A stretch of DNA of 32,200 bases, taken from CAZMXS01 sp964570325. Its GTDB lineage: Bacteria > Verrucomicrobiota > Kiritimatiellia > CAIQIC01 > CAZMXS01. The first letter of the stretch is position 1. Each line of letters starts with the position of its first letter. The notes beneath the pieces were generated by a model that did not search any database, was not told where the DNA came from, and was given only the letters and a program-made list of their open reading frames with translations. A program made the position numbers and the translations under genes. Positions 16,151-24,198 of this stretch are shown in pieces. The stretch is from assembly GCA_964570325.1 (NCBI GenBank), contig CAZMXS010000053.1, positions 1 to 32,200 of the forward strand, read 5' to 3'.

Positions 16151-17112
16151 GGGGGCGGAGGTTCCGGTTCGGTATTACACTGGTCCAGCCGTGCCTGCAG
16201 CTTCGGCAGCCAATGCTGGCCGTTTACCGTTCCGGCCAGTTCGCGTTCGTCCGCCATCCGCAGCAGTTGTTCCAAATCCGCGCGGCAGTTTGTTCCCGGC
16301 GCTTGCAGGAGCCGGGCGCTGCGAATGACGAATTGCCGCTCGTAGTAATCCCGCAGCCCCGAGTCAAACGGCAACTCGAAGCAGGCTTGCTCGTCAATCC
16401 ATCCGAGCGCCGCGGCTAACAGATTCGACGGTGGGATCGCGCCGGCCCAGCGGCCCGTAATCAGATGGATGCGGTTTGTCGCCGGCAGTTGCGCGACAAA
16501 GGCGGTCAGTTCGGATTCAGTTTCCGCGTTTTCAGTCTGCGCGATACAAACGGTCAAGGCATTGGTGTTATGCGTGGCGTACTGAGTAAAATATAGCGGC
16601 GTTTCATTGGTCGAGCCGGGTGCCGAATAGCCGCCGGCCAGGATCACGCCGCCGATGCCCGGACGAAAGCCGGCCAGCCAGGCGGCCGCGCGGGCGCGCG
16701 GACGGGGGGCCATGACAAAGAGCATGCCCGGCAAAAGCTGGCCGCCGGCCTTCAAGTTGTCGTGCGCCACGATGAAGTTCATCAGCAGCGCCCCGGTCTC
16801 GCGGTGATCCGGAATAGTGACCGTCATCCAGCCGGGCGGCGGCGTAACCCGGTCGTCCGTGCCCACGACGAATACGCAGGGCCAACGGTCGCCGGTCCGC
16901 AATGTTTGCCCGGCCGGCAGCTCATAACGGAAAGAATAGTCGCCGCGCGGGGCCAACACCAATTGATCGCCGAACTGGAGCGGATCATCGTCCGGCGCTT
17001 GGTATTTCAGTTCCATGTAATTATCGGCAAACAAAGATTCGCCGGCGGAATCAGCCGTTTGTGCGGCTGCCATCCGGCCGAGCAGCAACAGGAGCAGCAG
17101 ACCTTTTTTCAT
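16147..17112 (-). CDS. secreted protein of unknown function
   Basis: A 321-residue protein I do not recognise. ATG 17112 gives a typical signal peptide (MKKG, L7, then AAAQT); a longer version would need a TTG at 17142. Upstream Shine-Dalgarno pairing is weak. The mature part alternates hydrophobic strands (WPCVFVVG, GGVILAGGYS, IHLITGRWAG), loosely recalling an alpha/beta-hydrolase or Rossmann-like fold, but no GxSxG or other catalytic motif is clear. The last 120 residues are helical, rich in Leu, Arg and Glu, and the end is proline-rich. It sits between the GH44 gene, whose stop it overlaps, and a divergent NHL gene, so a cell-surface or carbohydrate-related role is possible but unproven. 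Confidence 0.7.
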   Translation of the reverse strand: MKKGLLLLLLLGRMAAAQTADSAGESLFADNYMELKYQAPDDDPLQFGDQLVLAPRGDYSFRYELPAGQTLRTGDRWPCVFVVGTDDRVTPPPGWMTVTIPDHRETGALLMNFIVAHDNLKAGGQLLPGMLFVMAPRPRARAAAWLAGFRPGIGGVILAGGYSAPGSTNETPLYFTQYATHNTNALTVCIAQTENAETESELTAFVAQLPATNRIHLITGRWAGAIPPSNLLAAALGWIDEQACFELPFDSGLRDYYERQFVIRSARLLQAPGTNCRADLEQLLRMADERELAGTVNGQHWLPKLQARLDQCNTEPEPPPP

Positions 17113-17155
17113 AATGATATTGGTTACTCGCAAATGACGCAAAAATCACGCCGAT

Positions 17156-17184
17156 TGTAAATGAATTCCGTTACGCGGTTAAAT
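17156..17184 (+). promoter_or_regulatory. weak candidate promoter of the NHL-cutA-STAS operon
   Basis: TTGTAA (17156-17161) and TTAAAT (17179-17184) are separated by 17 bp in the AT-richer part of this divergent intergenic region. A strong AGGAGGT follows at 17194-17200. Confidence 0.3.
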
Positions 17185-17220
17185 CTGGCATAAAGGAGGT
17201 GGCGGTTCGGGTGTTGACGG

Positions 17221-18402
17221 ATGATCGGCATGAAATCGTTTTGGCTGATGGGCATTTTGCTTTGCGGCAGTATTGCTGGCGCGCGCGCCGGCGCGCCGCG
17301 GGGGTTTCTGCAAAATCTTGGAACCGGCCGGACTAATCTGGCGCCCGGCGATTTTCGGTTGCCTGCCGGCCTGGCGGTGGATGTCGCCGGGCGGGTCTAT
17401 GCGACTGACCGGGCCACCGGCAGCGTCCAGATGTATGACCCGATGTCCTTCACTTGGCTGCAATGGCGCCAGTTCGGAACCGATCCGTGGGGTGTGGCGG
17501 CCGATCCGCTGCGGCCGATCATCTATGTCGCCGATTATGGCAACCACTGCATTCAGCGCATTCATTTGTCGAAAGGATTTCTCACCCCCTTGGGCCGGCC
17601 GGGCGCGGACTTCGGCGAATTCCGGAATCCGGCTGGCCTGGTGTGCGATGCCGCCGGCAATCTGTACGTCGCCGATCAGAATAATCACCGCATCCAGAAG
17701 TTTAACCAGGCGGATGGCGTCTGGACGGGGTGGGGCGGGTTTGGGCAGAGCCCGGGCCAGTTCAACTTCCCGGTCGGGGTGGATGTGGATGCCGCCGGCA
17801 ATATCTATGTAGTGGAATATGGCAATGAACGCGTCCAACAGTTCGTGGCGGCGGCCGGTGTCTGGAATGTTTGGGGTGTGGCCGGCCAGTTCAAAACACC
17901 GACGGGCATTGCCGTGGATTCCAACGGTGCGGTGTTTGTAGCCGATTATGGGCATGATGCGGTTCAGTGGCGTGACCCGGTGTCCGGGGCATGGGAGCGG
18001 CTGGGCACCAGTGGCGCGGAAGCGGGGCCATTTCGTCTGCCGACGGATGTGGCCGCGGGCCCAGGGGGCGCGCTGTATATCGCCGACGCCGGCAGCAAAC
18101 AGATACAGGAGTGGCTGCCGGCCGGTCAGGTTGGCCGCTTGCGGGTGGTGCCGACGCCGGTGGAGTTGATTGATTTGGCGCCGAGCTGGCGTCTGGATGG
18201 CGACCGTGGCCGCCCCTGCGGCACGAACTGGATCGCGGTGCGTGCCGGCCGGCGCCGAATTACCTTCAGCGAGATTGCCGGTTGGGATCCGCTGCCTGCG
18301 CGCGACGTGGAAATCGCGGCCGGTGTTGAGGTGACCATCACGGGCGCTTATTCGCGCGCCTTCATGCCGGGCCGCAAACCGCCGCCCTTGCCTTTGCCTT
18401 GA
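17221..18402 (+). CDS. exported NHL-repeat beta-propeller protein
   Basis: A 393-residue protein with an N-terminal signal peptide (ending ARA|GAP) and six NHL repeats over about residues 40-305. Each has a P-G-(L/I/V)-A-V-D core, a G-(N/R)-(L/V/I)-YVAD strand, then an N-(H/E)-(R/A)-(I/V)-Q segment; the clearest is LYVADQNNHRIQKF. Six blades form one propeller, usually a protein, RNA or ligand-binding scaffold. The C-terminal 90 residues form a small beta domain ending in a basic, proline-rich tail (RKPPPLPLP). The start may be 17221 or 17230; neither has a well-placed Shine-Dalgarno, since the strong AGGAGGT lies 20 nt upstream of 17221. cutA follows after 11 nt, so the genes are likely co-transcribed. 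Confidence 0.82.
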   Translation: MIGMKSFWLMGILLCGSIAGARAGAPRGFLQNLGTGRTNLAPGDFRLPAGLAVDVAGRVYATDRATGSVQMYDPMSFTWLQWRQFGTDPWGVAADPLRPIIYVADYGNHCIQRIHLSKGFLTPLGRPGADFGEFRNPAGLVCDAAGNLYVADQNNHRIQKFNQADGVWTGWGGFGQSPGQFNFPVGVDVDAAGNIYVVEYGNERVQQFVAAAGVWNVWGVAGQFKTPTGIAVDSNGAVFVADYGHDAVQWRDPVSGAWERLGTSGAEAGPFRLPTDVAAGPGGALYIADAGSKQIQEWLPAGQVGRLRVVPTPVELIDLAPSWRLDGDRGRPCGTNWIAVRAGRRRITFSEIAGWDPLPARDVEIAAGVEVTITGAYSRAFMPGRKPPPLPLP

Positions 18403-18413
18403 GGAGTGTGAAT

Positions 18414-18764
18414 ATGGAAAAAACGGTCATGGTTTACATCACCGCGCCCAGCCGGGCGGCGGCGCTAAAGATGGGCCGCGTCATTGTGCGCGAACGCCTG
18501 GCGGCGTGTGTCAATGTGCTGGGGCCGATTGATTCGGTGTACTGGTGGGAGGGGCGGGTGCAGTCCGGACGCGAGGCGGCGCTTATCGCCAAGACGCGCC
18601 GCGCCTGTCTGCCGGCCCTGGTGAAACGGGTTCGGCGCCTGCACGACTATGACTGCCCTTGCATAGTGAGTTGGCCGCTGGGCGCGGGCCATGTTGAATT
18701 CCTGCGCTGGATCAGGCGCGAAACCCGCGGAGCGGAAAGGAAGGCGCCGCATGCTGACCGTTGA
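18414..18764 (+). CDS. cutA: CutA family divalent-cation tolerance protein
   Basis: A 116-residue CutA1-family protein, normally a very stable trimer with a ferredoxin-like fold linked to copper or divalent-metal tolerance, though its biochemical role is debated. Family features in order: YITAPSRAAA at the N-terminus, the LAACVN signature (29-34), W-E-G (45-47), KT (60-61), HDYDCPCI (77-84, the usual HPYE-P-I region) and the final WI segment. ATG 18414 has GAGGAG 7 nt upstream. The last 14 nt overlap the next gene, which implies translational coupling. The C-terminal 15 residues are longer and more basic than usual, perhaps because of that overlap. Confidence 0.92.
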   Translation: MEKTVMVYITAPSRAAALKMGRVIVRERLAACVNVLGPIDSVYWWEGRVQSGREAALIAKTRRACLPALVKRVRRLHDYDCPCIVSWPLGAGHVEFLRWIRRETRGAERKAPHADR

Positions 18765-21084
18765 TCAGAGTCGTCCGGGGTTCGCGCGTCTGGTTGGGCG
18801 CTTCGACGCCGCCGGGGCCGGTGTGTTCGAGCGTGAAGTGCGCTTGCCGGAAGACGCAAGCTCGCTGGCGCTCGACTTCAGCGCCGTGGACTTCCTGTCC
18901 AGCGCGGGCATCCGTTCGTTGTTGAAGCTCGATAAGCAACTCAAGCAGCATGGCGGGCGCCTGTTACTTGCCGCCTTGCCGCCCTTTGTCACCCAGACCC
19001 TCGAGTTGTCCGGCTTGCTCGGCCTGTTCCTGGTCTGTCCGAGCGCGGCCGACGCGCAGGCGCTGTTGGAGCGCAACGCGGCCGCGCCGCCGGCGCGTGT
19101 CCGGTTCCAGGACACGGAATATGATGTGCAGCGCCTGCCGGGGGGTGCGCGCGTGGAGTTGTGGGGCGGGACAACCGCCGCGCCGGCCGGGCCGGATGCG
19201 CTGGTTCCGGCGCTCTTGAGCGAATTGCCGCTGGCCTTTGGCGTGGCGGGCTTTGGCGCGCAGCGCGCGGCGGCCGCGCAGGCGCTGGGTTTGTTCGTCA
19301 GCGCGGCCGGCACGGTGGCCGTGGCGCCGGCTGACGGACAAAACATTCCCGATTTCATCCAGGCGGACAATCCGGAGGAGGCGGCGTTCTATGTGGCGGC
19401 GGCGATTGGCTTGCGCGGCCGGCCCGACTGGTTGCTGGAGATTCCCGGCCGGCCGGTGAGCCTGGGCGAGATGGCCGACCTGGCGCTGCGCGTGGCGGGC
19501 ATCGGCGTTACCGCCGCGCCATTCGTCGCTGCCTTTGCCGTGTTGGGACGGATTACCGAGCTGGCGGCCTCGCTTTATCGCACGGCGGAAGACTGGCGTC
19601 GTTCGGAAATGAGTTCGGCGCCCGCGCCGGCGGAGCCGGCGGACATCCTGCTGGTGGGACTGGTCTGCGATCCGGATGGCGGCGAATTGCCCGGCCGGGA
19701 ATTACTGGAAACATTTCGCATCCACGAAGGCATGACGCTGGGCGGGCGGCGCCGGTTGTATGCGGGCGCCGTATGCCTGGGTGCGCCGCAGCCGTGGCCG
19801 GCCGGCGCGGACGAAGCCGACAATCTGCGCCAGGTGCTTCATCCGGACCGCATCCGCGGCGTGGCGCGCGCGCATCCGGAAACGCGACTGGCCGCGGTCA
19901 AGGCCTGGCTCTTCCGGCCAGTGGAAGTTATCCCCGCCGCGCGGGCGCGGTTACAGGTGGAGGTGCGGGGCGGGTCGCAATGGCCCGATGAATGGGATAT
20001 TATCACCCGCCGCATCTATGCCGACTCCAGCCGCGTGGCGCTCACCCAGCTCAGCGGCGGGTACAGCGCCACGACGTTCCAGGTGGATAGCTATGATGCC
20101 CATGGCCGGCGGATGATCCCAACGGTATTGAAACTCAGCACGCTCGATTTTACCGCGCGCGAGGAGAAAGCCTACCATGAGCACGTAAAGAAGTTCATTC
20201 TCAATAACAGCACGGTCATCATGGGGCGCGCCACGCAGGGGGAGTGGGCGGGTCTGCGCTACAATTTCGTCGGCGTCAACGGGCCCGACAGCACGCTATC
20301 CTGGCTGGCCGACCACTATCTCCGCCGGCCGGTCGAGGAACTGAAGCCGCTGTTCAACACGCTGTTCTCCAAAATCCTCTGGCCGTGGTATGGCCAGCCG
20401 CGGCACGCGGCTATCCGGCTGTATGCCGAGCACGATCCGGGCCAGATATTTCCGCGTATCGCGGAGGACGCGCGGCAGTTGTTGGGCGTTGATCCGGAGG
20501 CATCGGTCATCCGCTGCCCGGAACTGGGGATGGATCTGCCGAATCCGTACCACTTTCTGGGGCGCGAGTTCCCGCGCCGCGGCACGCACACGCAACCCGG
20601 GCCCACGGCGATCACGCACGGCGATCTCAACTTGAACAATATCTTGCTCGACGAGAAGGAGAATATGTATGTCATTGACTTCTCTGAAACCCGGCCGCGC
20701 AACATCGTCGCCGACTTCGCGCGCCTGGAGCCGTTGCTGGCGCTGCAAATGACGCGGCTGGACGGGGATGAAGACCTGCGCCGGCTCACGGAGTTCGCGG
20801 CCGGGCTGACCGAAGTCGCATGGATCGGCGATCCGCCGCCGCTGCGCTACACGGGCGATGATCCGATGGTGGCGAAGGCGTGGCATATAATTGGCCTGCT
20901 CCGGCGTTACGCCGGTGAGTTGCTGGGGCCGAAAGGCGATATGACGCTTTACTGGCTGCCGCTGTTGCAATGGACCCTGCCGTTGGTTTCGTTCCGGCAA
21001 CTGGATGTGCGCCGTAAACGCCTCTCCATGTATGGCTCTGCGCTGATCTGCCGGAAAATCATGGAAGGCGAGCGGTCGGGATAG
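18751..21084 (+). CDS. STAS domain / central domain / APH-like kinase fusion
   Basis: A 777-residue cytoplasmic protein. The start at 18751 follows GGAAGG. Residues about 1-105 are a STAS domain as in anti-sigma-factor antagonists, with FLSSAGIR at 48-55; S51 is the best candidate phosphorylation site. Residues about 110-275 form an alpha/beta domain that could be a degenerate PP2C/SpoIIE-like phosphatase fold (VAGFG, AVAPADGQNIPDF), but without clear metal-binding aspartates. Residues about 430-740 look like an aminoglycoside-phosphotransferase/protein-kinase-like domain: GGYSAT loop, VLKLS lysine, catalytic HGDLNLNN (D625) and metal-binding DFSE (D643). This suggests a self-contained phospho-switch. 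It overlaps cutA by 14 nt. Target and physiological role are unknown; STAS and kinase calls are good, the middle call is weak. Confidence 0.8.
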   Translation: MLTVDQSRPGFARLVGRFDAAGAGVFEREVRLPEDASSLALDFSAVDFLSSAGIRSLLKLDKQLKQHGGRLLLAALPPFVTQTLELSGLLGLFLVCPSAADAQALLERNAAAPPARVRFQDTEYDVQRLPGGARVELWGGTTAAPAGPDALVPALLSELPLAFGVAGFGAQRAAAAQALGLFVSAAGTVAVAPADGQNIPDFIQADNPEEAAFYVAAAIGLRGRPDWLLEIPGRPVSLGEMADLALRVAGIGVTAAPFVAAFAVLGRITELAASLYRTAEDWRRSEMSSAPAPAEPADILLVGLVCDPDGGELPGRELLETFRIHEGMTLGGRRRLYAGAVCLGAPQPWPAGADEADNLRQVLHPDRIRGVARAHPETRLAAVKAWLFRPVEVIPAARARLQVEVRGGSQWPDEWDIITRRIYADSSRVALTQLSGGYSATTFQVDSYDAHGRRMIPTVLKLSTLDFTAREEKAYHEHVKKFILNNSTVIMGRATQGEWAGLRYNFVGVNGPDSTLSWLADHYLRRPVEELKPLFNTLFSKILWPWYGQPRHAAIRLYAEHDPGQIFPRIAEDARQLLGVDPEASVIRCPELGMDLPNPYHFLGREFPRRGTHTQPGPTAITHGDLNLNNILLDEKENMYVIDFSETRPRNIVADFARLEPLLALQMTRLDGDEDLRRLTEFAAGLTEVAWIGDPPPLRYTGDDPMVAKAWHIIGLLRRYAGELLGPKGDMTLYWLPLLQWTLPLVSFRQLDVRRKRLSMYGSALICRKIMEGERSG

Positions 21085-21130
21085 CCCCCGTTTGCCCGGC
21101 GTTTGCTGCTCTTGTGCCGCGGAGTCCCCG

Positions 21131-21151
21131 TCTGGCGCGGCCTGCGCCGGA
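21131..21151 (+). other. GC-rich stem-loop after the STAS-kinase gene
   Basis: TCTGGCGC and GCGCCGGA can form an 8-bp stem with one G-T wobble around a 5-nt loop, 47 nt after the stop of the preceding gene and before the next promoter. No T-tract follows, so it is at best a Rho-independent-like pause or an RNA-stabilising hairpin. Confidence 0.3.
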
Positions 21152-21199
21152 GGGAGTGTGCCCGGTGGTTTCCACTGCAGCCTTTTCGTCGTGCCATGC

Positions 21200-21228
21200 T
21201 TGACGCAAAAAACGGCTTCGACTATTTT
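21200..21228 (+). promoter_or_regulatory. sigma70-like promoter of the TPR-ExbB-ExbD operon
   Basis: TTGACG (21200-21205) and TATTTT (21223-21228) are separated by exactly 17 bp in an AT-richer island of this GC-rich sequence. The predicted start is near 21235, giving a leader of about 54 nt before the 965-residue TPR gene. It is one of the best promoter matches in the window. Confidence 0.6.
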
Positions 21229-21229
21229 A

Positions 21230-21251
21230 ATCAGTAAATCACCGATCAGTA
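21230..21251 (+). repeat. direct repeat ATCAGTA at the operon start
   Basis: ATCAGTA occurs at 21230-21236 and 21245-21251, 15 bp apart, immediately downstream of the predicted -10. The second copy extends into the palindrome CAGTACTG. It could be a small operator or an intergenic repeat relic. Confidence 0.35.
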
Positions 21252-21288
21252 CTGAATGTGATCCTGATGCCGATTTTGAGAATGGTCT

Positions 21289-24186
21289 ATGACTAATCAA
21301 CGCGTCGTTCATACACGTGTTCCTGCCATTGTAATCCTCTTGTTTGCGCTGGCCGCGCTTTTGCCGGACGCCTTTTCCCAAGAGGAGCTGACGCCGCCGG
21401 GGTCGCCGGCCACAGCGGAGGCCGACGCGGGGGGAGGGATGCCGCCCGCGAATGAAGTGGACCGCGATTTTCTCTTTGCCTCCGGCTTGATTGAGATCGG
21501 GTTCCCTGATTTTGCCGACAAGGTGGTGCAGAAAGTGCTGCTGACGCGTCCGGAACTCAAGGACCGCGCCAAGTTGATCCAGGCTGAGATTATGATCAAG
21601 CGGCGCAAGTTTACGGATGCCGAGGCGCTGGTCAAAGAGATGGGCGCGGCGAATCCCAAGGCGCAGGCGATCAGCTTGGCGCTGGCGAACGGCTATTACC
21701 AGATGGGCGAGACCGAGAAGGCCAAGGGGCTCTACAATGAGTTTTTCAGGGTATACGAGGGGCGCGCGCCAACCGATCCGGACCTGCTGCGCTTCTATCA
21801 GGACGCCGCCTACCGTTTTGGCCAGATGCTGGAGGCGGCCGGCGATTACGAGGGCGCCATCAAGGCCTACGGCCGGATTCTGACCACGAAGGTTGATCGC
21901 GATGCGCAGCGACGGATTCAGTCCGACCAGGCGGCAATGTATATGCGTTTGGCGGCCAAGGCGCCCGGTGACCAGCGCGAACGTTATCTGGGTGAGGCCA
22001 AGAAGCTTTGCGAGACAATCCAGTGGGGAGGCATGGATATCTGGTTTGGTCAGTCTATTATCACAATGGCCAATATCTCGCTGCTGCGGGGCGACAAGAC
22101 CGGCGCCACCAAGGTGCTGCAGTCCAACATGGACATCCTCAAGGAAATTGACAAGTTCATGCAGGAAGCCGGCATGCCGATGTCCATCAGCCCGATGGCC
22201 GGCGCGCGGTTCCTGCTGGGCGATCTGCTTCAGCAGCAGGCGGACGCAATCGCCGGCAGCAAGGAGAAAACGGAAGAGGCTATTCAGACATACGCCCGGG
22301 CGCTGACGGAGTTCTACAATGTCTTCGCGAAATATGGTGACAGCGACTGGGGTCCCGAGGCCGGGGTGCGCGCACAGGCCATCAAGAGCAAGCTGGAACG
22401 GGAGTATGGCAAAAAGATCAACATTGACCTGGGCGCATTCCAGGCCAAAGCGGCTGCCACGCAGTTCAAGCTGGGCGACAATCTCTTCCGGCAGCGGCAG
22501 TACCAGGCCGCGATTGACGAGTATCTGAAGAACCTCAACCAGTTCCCCGAGGGGGACATTTCGGCGGCCGCGCTGGCCAATCTGCTGCAGTGCTATGCGA
22601 ATCTGAACGACACTCTTTCTGTGAAGATGGTAACCGAGTATCTGGGCGAGCGTTTCAGCCAGAACCCGCAGGCGGCGTTGGCGCTGCTGGCGCTGGGTAA
22701 ATACTACTTCGACACCAACGATGTGCCGATGTACACGTACGCTTACGAATCCTATCTGCATTACTTCCCGAAGCACGAGAAGGCCGGCCTGATTCTGTTC
22801 ACGCTGGCCGGCTTGAGCAAGAAGTCCGGCGACGAAGCCGCCGCCATGGATTACTATCGGCGCATTGTCGAGAACTACAAGCAGGACCAGTACTATCTGA
22901 AGGCCTTGAGCCAGATGGGCTGGTCGCTCTATGCGGCAAAGGATTACGCCGGCGCGATCAAGGGCTTCCAAGTGTACTTGGCTGAAGCCCAGCCCAGCCA
23001 GCTCAAGGCTCAAGCGCAGTTCTCCCTGGCCGATTGCTATCTTCAAACCGGCGATTTCAAAAACGCGCTGGAGGCGTTCAAGACCCTCGTGGGCTGGCTG
23101 TCAGTCTCCAACAATCCCTATGCTGTCAACACCGCCGAGGTGCAGAAAAACGATGAGCTGGCCGAGAAGTCGCTCTTCCAATTAGGGTTCTGCCTTGCCC
23201 GTTTGGCCGATCCAAAGGACGCCATTCCGGCCTACCGGGCCAGCGCGATCAAGGTGTTCGACTCGTTTATCGCGAAGTACCCGCAGTCGCCGCTGGCCGC
23301 GAAGGCCTACAGCTACAAAGGTACCGTGCAATTGGAGCTTAACCAGGCCGATGCCGCGGCGAAGACCTTCGACGAACTGGCGGCCAAGTACCCGCAGACT
23401 GAGGAAGGCAAGAGCGCCCTTTACGCCTTGGTTCGCAGCGCCTTGGAAATCAAGCAGTTGGACCAGGCCCGATCGGCCTTTCAAAAGATGCTGGCGGATC
23501 CGGGGAAGTACACGCCGGACGATTTCTCGCGCATCGGTCAGATGATGCTGGATGCCGGATTGAACCAACAGGCGATCGAGGCCTTCCAGAAGGTTGTCAA
23601 TTCCAGCCAGGAGCGAACCTTATTGGAGCGCGCGCTGTTTGGCCTGGGCAGCGCCAGTTACAATCTCAAGAGTTACGACGATGCGATCAAATACCTGTCC
23701 GAATTGATGGAGAAGTATCCGAAGTCGGGGCTCTTCTATGATGCCAAGTTCATGCTGGCCGAGGCTTATCGCGACACCGGCCGCGGCAAGCAGGCGATTG
23801 ACACCTTGAGCGACATCTCAAAGTATGCCGACACGCCGCTGATGATCAACAAGGCCAGCTACGAACTGGGTATGACTCAGAAGACCACCGGGGACCAGCA
23901 GGGGGCGCTGGCCTCGTTCGTGCGCGTGGGATTCCTGGGCGACGCCACCAAGCCGGAGATCCGGCCGTATGTGGAAAAAAGCTTGCTGGAGAGCATTTCG
24001 CTGGCAATGGAACTGGGCCGGTATCAGGATGTTGAGGACAGTTGCGATCAGTTCATGAAGACTTTTCCGCAGTCGGACAAGCTGGAGACGGTCCGCCGGG
24101 CCAAGGCGGATGCGAAGGTCAAGGCGGCGCAGGCGGCCAATGTTCTGCCGGCGCCCGCGCCGGCGGGCCAACCGCGGGCTAAATAA
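21289..24186 (+). CDS. large exported TPR-repeat protein of the ExbBD operon
   Basis: A 965-residue protein with a signal peptide (about 1-31, ending AFS|QEE) and at least a dozen tetratricopeptide-type helical hairpins from about residue 120 to 940. Examples are YQAAIDEYLKNLNQFP and NQADAAAKTFDELAAKYP, with G-x-Y/F, A and P at the usual places. The C-terminus is Ala/Pro-rich. TPR arrays of this kind (compare CpoB/YbgF and BamD) act as periplasmic scaffolds. As first gene of an operon with ExbB/ExbD-type proteins it probably acts with that motor, as a periplasmic or outer-membrane-side partner. Its start has only a weak GAG Shine-Dalgarno; the next gene begins 13 nt after its stop. The binding partner is unknown. 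Confidence 0.85.
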   Translation: MTNQRVVHTRVPAIVILLFALAALLPDAFSQEELTPPGSPATAEADAGGGMPPANEVDRDFLFASGLIEIGFPDFADKVVQKVLLTRPELKDRAKLIQAEIMIKRRKFTDAEALVKEMGAANPKAQAISLALANGYYQMGETEKAKGLYNEFFRVYEGRAPTDPDLLRFYQDAAYRFGQMLEAAGDYEGAIKAYGRILTTKVDRDAQRRIQSDQAAMYMRLAAKAPGDQRERYLGEAKKLCETIQWGGMDIWFGQSIITMANISLLRGDKTGATKVLQSNMDILKEIDKFMQEAGMPMSISPMAGARFLLGDLLQQQADAIAGSKEKTEEAIQTYARALTEFYNVFAKYGDSDWGPEAGVRAQAIKSKLEREYGKKINIDLGAFQAKAAATQFKLGDNLFRQRQYQAAIDEYLKNLNQFPEGDISAAALANLLQCYANLNDTLSVKMVTEYLGERFSQNPQAALALLALGKYYFDTNDVPMYTYAYESYLHYFPKHEKAGLILFTLAGLSKKSGDEAAAMDYYRRIVENYKQDQYYLKALSQMGWSLYAAKDYAGAIKGFQVYLAEAQPSQLKAQAQFSLADCYLQTGDFKNALEAFKTLVGWLSVSNNPYAVNTAEVQKNDELAEKSLFQLGFCLARLADPKDAIPAYRASAIKVFDSFIAKYPQSPLAAKAYSYKGTVQLELNQADAAAKTFDELAAKYPQTEEGKSALYALVRSALEIKQLDQARSAFQKMLADPGKYTPDDFSRIGQMMLDAGLNQQAIEAFQKVVNSSQERTLLERALFGLGSASYNLKSYDDAIKYLSELMEKYPKSGLFYDAKFMLAEAYRDTGRGKQAIDTLSDISKYADTPLMINKASYELGMTQKTTGDQQGALASFVRVGFLGDATKPEIRPYVEKSLLESISLAMELGRYQDVEDSCDQFMKTFPQSDKLETVRRAKADAKVKAAQAANVLPAPAPAGQPRAK

Positions 24187-24198
24187 CGGAGTGGCAAT

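Noticed and set aside
20296..23046. 916-codon minus-strand frame opposite the kinase and TPR genes
   Set aside because: It spans two clear plus-strand genes and a promoter, and its protein has no recognisable domains; it is a shadow frame.
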